Assembly (NCBI GenBank): GCA_031417525.1
Contig: JANOVT010000258.1
Coordinates: 1-11,548 of the forward strand
Direction of reading: 5' to 3'
Length of the DNA: 11,548 bases
From: JAIBBG01 sp031417525
GTDB taxonomy: Bacteria; Bacteroidota; Bacteroidia; Flavobacteriales_D; Sanyastnellaceae
In this document: in pieces, positions 1 to 6,900 of the stretch
Position numbering within the stretch: position 1 is the first letter of the stretch
Layout: the number at the start of each line of letters is the position of its first letter
Program-made: the position numbers and the translations under genes
Notes under the pieces: model-generated
The model's input: only the letters and a program-made list of their open reading frames with translations
Told to the model about the DNA's origin: nothing
Database searches by the model: none

Positions 1-370
1 AAAAAAATATTTGGCTGAATACTTATTGTTGACGGTAGCTACCTGCATAATTGGATGTCGAAAAGGTCAAAAATAAACGGAAGTAGCGAAGGATAAAGTG
101 TAATTTTTACACTAAGGTCAATATCGACTGTTGAAATGACCCGAATCCCTTAAAGCATTGAGGTTTGGGAAAATTACTCATCAGATCAGCTTTCTTATGC
201 GCTTCTAACAGGAGTTCCAATCCTAAAAGTGTGAATTATGCAAACATTAAAGGCAAATCGATAGACGGGTCTGACATATCAACCTGTTCTTTGAACCGGA
301 GTATACAAATGCATCTGAAAGGCAGAACCGGACATTTCGCATTGTTGAACGCTTCAAGATTAAAACGAAC
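1..370. other. Left-edge intergenic stretch with no convincing gene
   Basis: No reading frame here has a recognisable product. A 74-codon frame at 165-389 overlaps the start of the first response regulator and has no family-like composition. A short frame at 2-76 ends in a stop and contains a lipobox-like run (TVATCIIGC), but it has no ATG and only 24 codons, so it may be chance or the tail of a gene outside the window. The clearest structure is the perfect inverted repeat at 97-113. The promoter of the downstream receiver/kinase genes presumably lies in this stretch, but no good match to the Bacteroidota TTTG / TAnnTTTG promoter could be pointed to. Confidence 0.5.
97..113. promoter_or_regulatory. 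Perfect 7-bp inverted repeat, candidate operator
   Basis: AGTGTAA, a TTT spacer and TTACACT form a perfect dyad. It lies about 260 bp before the first response-regulator gene. An AT-rich dyad of this size fits a dimeric regulator's binding site. A weak terminator of an upstream gene is also possible, although no T-run follows the stem. The role is inferred from symmetry and position only. Confidence 0.3.
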
Positions 371-814
371 ATGGCCTCAAAAAGCATAAGTATTCTATTA
401 GCAGAGGATGATATCGATGACACGGCTTTTTTTGAGAAAATAATCGCAGAACTAGGGCTTGATGTCGATTTGAACATCGTATCTGACGGAGAAGCGTTGA
501 TGCAATACCTCGAAAAGCATCAGGTTGATTTACCAGACATCCTTTTTCTGGACTTAAGCATGCCGGGAAAAAACGGGTTCGAATGCCTGATAGAAATTAA
601 AGAAAAAAAGGAGCTTCGTCATCTGCCCGTTGTGATGCTATCCACCGCATTTCCGAGTGACCTGAATTATGAAGACAAAATCATAAAAGCACTCAGCAGC
701 TTTGGTGCCAACAAATTTATCCGGAAGCGAACTGACTACGCGATGCTTCGAAGTTCGATTCACGAAGCACTGATAGAGATATGTGATGTGTCGAACCCTA
801 AACACACAGCCTGA
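371..814 (+). CDS. Single-domain response regulator (Rcp/CheY-like), first of three
   Basis: This 147-residue protein is almost entirely one receiver domain, with no DNA-binding or enzymatic output, so it probably passes on phosphate or acts by protein contact in the cytoplasm. Visible receiver residues are the acidic pocket E12-D13-D14, the phosphoacceptor D61 in LFLDLSMPGKNG, S91/T92 and K119. Two departures from its neighbours stand out: the residue after the conserved Lys is Arg (KRTD) where the next two proteins have Pro (KP), and the stretch between T92 and K119 is six residues longer. Both changes lie in the face that normally docks partners. The ATG at 371 is supported by the MASKSISILLAEDD start typical of the family; no clear Shine-Dalgarno sequence precedes it, as is usual in Bacteroidota. 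It is 5 bp from the next receiver gene and probably co-transcribed with it. The family assignment is firm; the partner kinase is inferred. Confidence 0.93.
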   Translation: MASKSISILLAEDDIDDTAFFEKIIAELGLDVDLNIVSDGEALMQYLEKHQVDLPDILFLDLSMPGKNGFECLIEIKEKKELRHLPVVMLSTAFPSDLNYEDKIIKALSSFGANKFIRKRTDYAMLRSSIHEALIEICDVSNPKHTA

Positions 815-819
815 AAACA

Positions 820-1263
820 ATGAATACCGAAAAAATCCATATACTTCTTGCAGACGATGATGCAGATGACGTCTATTTTTTTGCAAAAGCGCTAAAAGAT
901 TTGACCATTGAAACGGAATTGAAGGTCGTTGTGAATGGTGATGACCTTATGACCTTTCTTAAAGATGAAAATATTTCACTACCCGACGTATTATTCCTTG
1001 ACATCAACATGCCACGTAAAAATGGCATTGATTGCCTTGCAGAAATCAAACAAATACCTAATCTGAAAGCACTACCCATCGTCATGTTCTCCACTTCCAA
1101 CGAATGGGACAAAATAAACTTACTCTTCAAAACAGGAGCAAACGTTTACATCCATAAGCCGAATGATTTTCAGCAACTCAAGCAGGTCATTTTTCATGCC
1201 TTGCCTATTTCGACACAAAAAACATCGGCAACCAATGATGTCAAGTATATTCTGAACGCATGA
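820..1263 (+). CDS. Single-domain response regulator (Rcp/CheY-like), second of three
   Basis: This is a 147-residue stand-alone receiver closely related to its two neighbours. The motif set is complete: D12-D13-D14, phosphoacceptor D61 in LFLDINMPRKNG, S91/T92 and the K113-P114 pair. No output domain follows; about 15 residues after the last helix form a loose tail. It starts 5 bp after the previous stop, and its stop overlaps the next start in an ATGA, so translational coupling is likely. Receivers of this type in Bacteroidota commonly sit beside hybrid or PAS/phytochrome-like kinases. Here the likely phosphodonor is the repeat-rich PAS kinase encoded two genes downstream, which has no receiver of its own. 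That pairing is inferred from gene order alone. Confidence 0.94.
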   Translation: MNTEKIHILLADDDADDVYFFAKALKDLTIETELKVVVNGDDLMTFLKDENISLPDVLFLDINMPRKNGIDCLAEIKQIPNLKALPIVMFSTSNEWDKINLLFKTGANVYIHKPNDFQQLKQVIFHALPISTQKTSATNDVKYILNA

Positions 1264-1715
1264 AGCCGGAGAAGCTGAAAATACTCCTCGCAGATGATGA
1301 CACAGATGATTGCATCTTTTTCCAGCATGCCGTAAATGAGATGCAGAATACTCCTGAACTTACCATCGTGAATGATGGAGAACAGTTGATGCATATATTA
1401 AATGTAGAGTCCACCAGCCTCCCCGACCTATTATTTCTCGATTTGAATATGCAGAGGAAAAATGGATTTGAATGTCTTCTGGAAATCAAACAAAGTTCGA
1501 GACTCAGTAATCTACCGGTGATCATTTTTTCCACTTCTCTGGAACAGGAAGTAGTCAATTCACTCTATAACAATGGCGCACAGCATTTCATTCGCAAACC
1601 CTCAGAATTCCTACAATTCAAAAAAATACTTCATCAGACGATTACGAAACATACCGCATTGCGGAATATTCTGCAACCCTTGCGGGAAAATTTCATCATC
1701 AATATAACAAATTGA
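1260..1715 (+). CDS. Single-domain response regulator (Rcp/CheY-like), third of three
   Basis: This 151-residue receiver has D12-D13-D14, phosphoacceptor D61, S91/T92 and K113-P114. The motif after the phosphoacceptor reads DLNMQRKNG, so the usual Pro of the MP pair is Gln, while both other receivers keep it. The ATG at 1260 overlaps the previous gene's stop (ATGA). The stop at 1713-1715 lies just before the kinase's ATG at 1721 and overlaps an alternative TTG start at 1712. This tight packing supports one transcript for three receivers plus kinase. The C-terminal tail (LQPLRENFIINITN) differs from those of the other two. The three proteins share layout and motifs and look like products of old tandem duplication. 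Confidence 0.93.
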   Translation: MKPEKLKILLADDDTDDCIFFQHAVNEMQNTPELTIVNDGEQLMHILNVESTSLPDLLFLDLNMQRKNGFECLLEIKQSSRLSNLPVIIFSTSLEQEVVNSLYNNGAQHFIRKPSEFLQFKKILHQTITKHTALRNILQPLRENFIINITN

Positions 1716-1720
1716 AGAAC

Positions 1721-3658
1721 ATGAATACAGGTCAAGACAAGGCTGACAACGAACTCATCCATGCCAACATTGAACTCGCATTTCAGAATGGCGAAAAAGA
1801 GAAACGTGCGGCAGAACTTATCATAGCAAACAAGGAGTTGGTATTTCAAAATGAAGAAAAAGAAAAAAGAGCTGCGGAATTGATTATCGCTAACAAGGAA
1901 TTAGCCTTTCAAAATGAGGAAAAAGAAAAACGCGCAGCGGAATTGATCATAGCCAATAAGGAGCTGGCCTTTCAAAATGAAGAAAAAGAAAAGCGTGCAG
2001 CGGAATTAAGTATTGCCAATGAAGAGTTGGTATTTCAAAATGAGGAAAAGGAAAAACGTGCCGCGGAGTTGATTATAGCCAATAAAGAACTGGCTTTTCA
2101 AAATGAAGAAAAAGAAAAACGTGCAGCAGAATTGAACATTGCCAATGAAGAGTTGGTATTTCAAAATGCCGAAAAAGAAAAACGAGCAGCAGAGTTAATT
2201 ATTGCGAACTATGCCCGAAGTTTGATTGAAGCAAGTTTAGATCCCCTCGTTACGATCAGTGCAACCGGAAAGATATTGGATGTGAATGAGGCATCGGTAA
2301 AAGTTACAGGTGTTCCTCGAAAAAAGTTGATCGACACCGATTTCTCTAATTATTTTACAGAGCCGACAAAAGCACAGGAAGGTTATCTCCAGGTTTTTGA
2401 AAAAGGTTTTGTGGCAGATTATCCTCTAACAATAAAACATAAGAACGGTACTCTAACAGATGTGTTATACAATGCTTCCGTTTATAAAGATGATAAAGGC
2501 AATGTGCTTGGAGTTTTTGCTGCAGCCCGGGATGTTACAGAGCAAAAATGGGCAAAAGATTTACGAATTGCCAACAAAGAGCTTGCTTTTCAAAATGATG
2601 AAAAGGAAAAACGGGCAGCAGAGTTAGGCATTGCCAATAAAGAACTTGTCTTTCAAAACGATGAAAAAGAGAAGCGGGCAGCAGAAGTTGGCGTTGCCAA
2701 TAAAAAATTAATCTTTGAAAATGAAGAGAAAGAAAAACGTGCTGCCGAGTTTGTCATTGCCAATAAAGAACTTGCCTTTCAGAATGAAGAGAAAGAAAAA
2801 CGAGCAGCAGAGTTAATCATTGCGAACAAAGAGCTTGCTTTTCAAAATAAGGAAAAAGAAAAACGCGCAGCAGAACTCATCATCGCGAACAAGGAGTTGG
2901 CTTATCAGAATGAAGAGAAAGAAAAGCGGGCAGCAGAATTGATCATAGCGAACAAAGAACTACTTGCATTTACGTATATATCCAGCCACGATTTGCAGGA
3001 ACCACTTCGTAAAATTCAAACTTTTGGCTCTATCATTTTAGAGAATGAAAACGACAATCTTACCGAAGATGGAAAATACAATTTCAAACGCATGCAATTA
3101 GCAGCAGGCAGAATGCAGCAGCTCATTGACGACTTGCTGGCATTTTCAAGAATTGCAACGACTGAATTAAAATTCGAAACCACGGATCTGAATATCATTG
3201 TAGAAGATGTAAAAATCGAACTCAAGGAGATCATTCAGGAAAAATCCGCTGTAATCGAGTCCAAACAACTTGGTCAGGCCAACGTCATCGCGTTTCAATT
3301 CAGACAGCTTATTTACAACCTCATCAGCAATGCGCTGAAATTTTCGAAACCAGACAGACCGCCACTCATATCCATTCGACAACGAACAATAGATGGCGAA
3401 ACCATGAATCACTCGCGCATTTCATCCGATAAAAATTACAGTCACATTTCTGTTGCCGATAATGGAATCGGTTTTGAGCCACAATTTCACGAGCGCATAT
3501 TCGAAGTTTTTCAAAAGCTGCATGGCAAAGAAGTTTATGGTGGAACAGGTATTGGACTAGCCATCGTAAAAAAAATCATTGAGAATCACGGAGGCACCAT
3601 CGTCGCGAGTAGTCAACTTAACCAAGGCGCTACATTCGACATCTATATTCCGGAATAA
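1721..3658 (+). CDS. Soluble PAS sensor histidine kinase with two blocks of 21-residue repeats
   Basis: From ATG 1721 this is a 645-residue protein without signal peptide or membrane segments, so it should sense in the cytoplasm. Order of parts: seven copies of a 21-residue charged repeat (residues about 16-162), one PAS domain (163-284, ending in the typical ARDVTEQK), six more copies (285-410), a HisKA dimerisation domain with phosphoacceptor H423 in SSHDLQEPLRK, and a HATPase domain with N-box N537 (YNLISNALKF), G1 box D580 (ADNGIG) and G2 box GTGIGLA (608-614). All kinase motifs are intact. There is no receiver domain, which fits the three stand-alone receivers encoded just upstream. The PAS ligand is unknown, and no cofactor residue could be identified. 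A TTG at 1712 would add three residues; ATG 1721 is preferred because it is a standard codon and avoids overlap with the preceding gene. Kinase function is firm; partner choice is inferred. Confidence 0.93.
   Translation: MNTGQDKADNELIHANIELAFQNGEKEKRAAELIIANKELVFQNEEKEKRAAELIIANKELAFQNEEKEKRAAELIIANKELAFQNEEKEKRAAELSIANEELVFQNEEKEKRAAELIIANKELAFQNEEKEKRAAELNIANEELVFQNAEKEKRAAELIIANYARSLIEASLDPLVTISATGKILDVNEASVKVTGVPRKKLIDTDFSNYFTEPTKAQEGYLQVFEKGFVADYPLTIKHKNGTLTDVLYNASVYKDDKGNVLGVFAAARDVTEQKWAKDLRIANKELAFQNDEKEKRAAELGIANKELVFQNDEKEKRAAEVGVANKKLIFENEEKEKRAAEFVIANKELAFQNEEKEKRAAELIIANKELAFQNKEKEKRAAELIIANKELAYQNEEKEKRAAELIIANKELLAFTYISSHDLQEPLRKIQTFGSIILENENDNLTEDGKYNFKRMQLAAGRMQQLIDDLLAFSRIATTELKFETTDLNIIVEDVKIELKEIIQEKSAVIESKQLGQANVIAFQFRQLIYNLISNALKFSKPDRPPLISIRQRTIDGETMNHSRISSDKNYSHISVADNGIGFEPQFHERIFEVFQKLHGKEVYGGTGIGLAIVKKIIENHGGTIVASSQLNQGATFDIYIPE
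1766..2206 (+). repeat. Seven in-frame 63-bp repeats encoding the N-terminal coiled-coil block
   Basis: Seven consecutive 63-bp units encode 21-residue repeats with the pattern NKELxFQNEEKEKRAAEL followed by three mostly aliphatic residues. Variation is limited: N-K/E/I-E-L at the front, A/V before FQN, G/E/A after FQN, and I/S/N near the end. Twenty-one residues equal three heptads exactly, so copies can be gained or lost without shifting a helical register. Synonymous codons differ between copies. Confidence 0.95.
2573..2950 (+). repeat. Six in-frame 63-bp repeats encoding the coiled-coil block between PAS and HisKA
   Basis: Six more units of the same 21-residue repeat follow the PAS domain and run directly into the HisKA helix (NKELLAFTYISSHD). 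Copies two and three are the most diverged (AAEVGVA, NKKLIFENEE, AAEFVIA); copies four to six are nearly identical in protein sequence to the N-terminal block. In this position the repeats form the signalling helix between sensor and kinase core. Confidence 0.95.
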
Positions 3659-3921
3659 CAAAGGGATTCTCTGACTTATCAGCACATAAAAGAACCTCGG
3701 AACATTCTTCTCAACTGATACAAATCATGAGGTATGGCAGCAAGTCAAATGCCCATTGCAGCGTGGCATCTTCTCAATAGTCATTTTAGCAATCGACGGT
3801 TTGTAAGTTCAATACGTAATAGAATGTCGCAAAACCATTAATTAAGCCTAACTTCATAGAATTAATCTAGAGTTGTATATCACAACCGGATAGACAACGA
3901 TTCAACTTAAAGCCCCATCAG
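3659..3921. other. Gap between the PAS kinase and the CheB/CheR kinase gene
   Basis: No open frame with protein-like content was seen in these 263 bp. The gap is long enough for a terminator and a separate promoter, so the large downstream gene may be its own transcription unit. No strong hairpin with a T-run follows the kinase stop. The only symmetric element noticed is the dyad at 3872-3886. Confidence 0.45.
3872..3886. promoter_or_regulatory. Short dyad upstream of the CheB/CheR kinase gene
   Basis: GTTGT, spacer ATATC and ACAAC form a 5-bp perfect dyad about 35 bp before ATG 3922. The position suits an operator or a site in the leader. At this size chance occurrence is quite possible, so it is recorded only as a candidate. 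Confidence 0.18.
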
Positions 3922-6900
3922 ATGAAAGCCCAACAACTACCGCTCAAGAAAAAGGCTTCGGCGAAATCTATCTCTACAGCGGGCATGCCATCTGTCAAAA
4001 AAAAAACCGAGCCTGCCAAAGAATTAGTCCATCCATTTACAGTGGTTTCCATTGGTGCGTCCGCAGGCGGACTTGAAGCCATCACACAGTTATTAAAAAA
4101 CCTGTCACCCAACACTGGCATGGCCTTCATTTATGTTCAGCATTTAAGTCCCGATCACAAAAGTCTGCTGGCGCCCATTTTATCCAAAGTAACCACCATG
4201 GTGGTGCAGGAAATTGATGACATGGAAAAAATGAAACCGGACAATGTTTATATCATACCATACGATAAAGATATCGAAGTGACCGATGGACATATCAAGC
4301 TGATACCACGACTGAGAAACAAGACAGCTAATCTTTCCATTGATGTCCTATTTTCTTCACTCGCTGAAACACACAAAGAAAATGTGATCGGCGTGGTCTT
4401 ATCGGGCAGTGCAAGCGACGGAACCCGTGGCTTGCGAGAAATCAAACTGGCAGGCGGGCTCACTTTCGCGCAAGACTCTTCCGCAAAATTCATCAGCATG
4501 CCTCATTCTGCAATTGCAGCAGGAGTCGTTGATTTTGTTCTGTCGCCAAAAGAAATTGCACTGAAGTTGAATTGGATCAGTAAGCATCCTCAGGTTAATA
4601 AACTATCCATGAAGGCTTCACCAGAAGATGAAATTGAGAATGATGATCCTTATCTGAAGTTAATATTCCAACAACTTCAAAGAGAAAAAGGTGTAGACTT
4701 TGGACTCTATAAAAAGAGCACGATAAAGCGGAGAATACTAAGAAGATTGCTCATACACAGACTCACAACAATAAAACAATACACTCAGTATTTGACAAAA
4801 AACAAAACTGAGTTGGATTTGCTTTATCAGGATTTGTTGATCAATGTCACCGAATTTTTTCGTGACAAAGAAGCATTTGATATGTTGAAGAAGACCATCT
4901 TCCCACGACTACTCAAAAGTAAAACCAAGGGAGAAACTCTTCGAATCTGGGTGGCAGGCTGCGCGACCGGCGAAGAGGTATACTCCATTGCTATGATGCT
5001 CCGTGAATTGCAGGGAAGTAAAACAAACCATATCCCCTTCCAGATTTTTGCTTCGGATTTAAGTGCGTCCGCAATCAGCGATGCACGCAATGCCGAATAC
5101 ACGGTGCAGCAAGTAAAAAATGTATCTCCGAAACGATTACAACAATTCTTCACGTTGACAAATGGAAAATACTGCATTTCCAAATCACTACGAGAAGCAT
5201 GCATTTTTGCGGAACATAATGTCTTGCGAGATCCGCCGTTCTCTAAAATGGATTTTATCAGTTGTCGAAACCTGATGATCTATTTGGATCATGCAGCACA
5301 GAAAAAACTGATTTCGAATTTTCACTTTTCATTGAATGCAGGTGGATGTCTTTTGCTCGGTAAATCAGAAACGATTGGCACAACCGAGGCTCTGTTTTCC
5401 GAAGTGAATAAAAGGCACAAGATCTATTCGAAGAAAAAATCTTCTGGAATTTCGGCATTTGCTGATGTCATCGGAAACAAATCCAGTTCAAAGAATTCAA
5501 CCAGGAAGATCATCTCAAAAGTTCCACCCAAAAAGAATGACACTACCCATCGCGGCAATTTAGGAATAGCTCTGGACTCAGCCTTACTTGCACACTACAT
5601 GCCCGCCAGTGTTATTATCAACCATGATTTCGAGATAATGCAATTCCGGGGCAAGACAGATTTGTATCTAAAGCATCCAACCGGAAAAGCCACATTTAAT
5701 GTCTTAAAAATGGCACGGCCGGAAATATCATTTGACCTACGCACAGCGATTCAACAATCTATAAAAACAAAAAAACCAGTCCATAAATCTAAAATTGAGA
5801 TCGATCATCACGAATCAGAAGAGACGACTTTATTAGTCAATTTCGACGTATCACAGATAGAGGTTGACGGAGAAGAACCATTGCTCATGATAGTATTCTC
5901 CGGACAAGAAATTGACTCACCTACAGAAACGAAGGGCAGAAAAAGTTCGTTTATTGCTAAGGACAGGAAAATAAAAAAGTTAGAAGAAGCTTTGGCAACT
6001 GCCCGTCTGGACTTGAATTCATTTATGCATGACCAGGAGGCGGTGAATGAAGAGCTTCAAAGCGCGAATGAGGAAATTGTTTCCAGCAATGAAGAGTTGC
6101 AAAGTCTGAACGAGGAATTGGAAACATCCAAAGAAGAAATAGAATCTACGAATGAAGAATTGACAACGAGCAATCATGAATTGCTTACACGCAATCAACA
6201 GGTAGAAGGATTGAATTCATACTTCGAAGTGATTCAATCAACGATCCAGGAACCGATGTTGATCCTCGATAAGGAAATGCGCATTCGATCAGCCAACCTT
6301 TCATTCTATAAAACATTTCACACAGCAGAAGAAGACTGCATTGGACGGTCATTGTACAAACTTGGTGATGGCTATTGGAATACTCTCCAAATCAAAACTA
6401 TGTTGGAAGATGTCGTTCCGAATAACAATAGCTTTCAGAACTTCGAATTGGAATTCAACATTGCAAAGGAAGGAGTAAAGACTATGCTCCTGAATGCGCA
6501 TCGCATTATCCGGCAGAATCCACGAGAAGAATTGATTGTTATGACCACTGTTGATGTAAGTGAAGTCAGGAGACTCGCCATTGAACTTCAACTTAAGGAA
6601 AATAAAATTCTTGAGGCACAACTTGAAATTGAAAAAAAAGCAAAAGAAGTACTTACAGCATCAAATGAATATTTCAGACATCTGGTAAAAGCACTGCCGG
6701 CAGCAGTATACTCCTGTGATTCAAATGGAAAGATAACATTCTATAATGATGCCGCTGAAAAAATTTGGGGACGCAAACCAAATCTCAAAAAAGACATGTG
6801 GTGTGGCTCTTATAAACTTTTCAATCCGGACGGCACACTGATATCTGCCGATCAAAGCCCAATGGCACGCTGCATACAAGAAGGCATGGCCATTCTTGGT

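Noticed and set aside
2..76. Short frame with a lipobox-like stretch (TVATCIIGC) at the left edge
   Set aside because: Only 24 codons before a stop, no ATG, and a Lys-rich end right after the Cys; it cannot be told from chance.
165..389. Plus-strand frame of 74 codons before the first receiver
   Set aside because: It overlaps the receiver's start in another frame, has no recognisable motif and an ordinary chance length.
1712..1720. TTG start for the PAS kinase
   Set aside because: It would add only three residues and overlap the preceding stop; ATG 1721 is the more ordinary choice, though the TTG cannot be excluded.
1766..2950. Regular 63-bp repeats that might suggest a CRISPR array or DNA satellite
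   Set aside because: The units are contiguous with no unique spacers, stay in one reading frame, and encode a conserved 21-residue coiled-coil motif inside a kinase.
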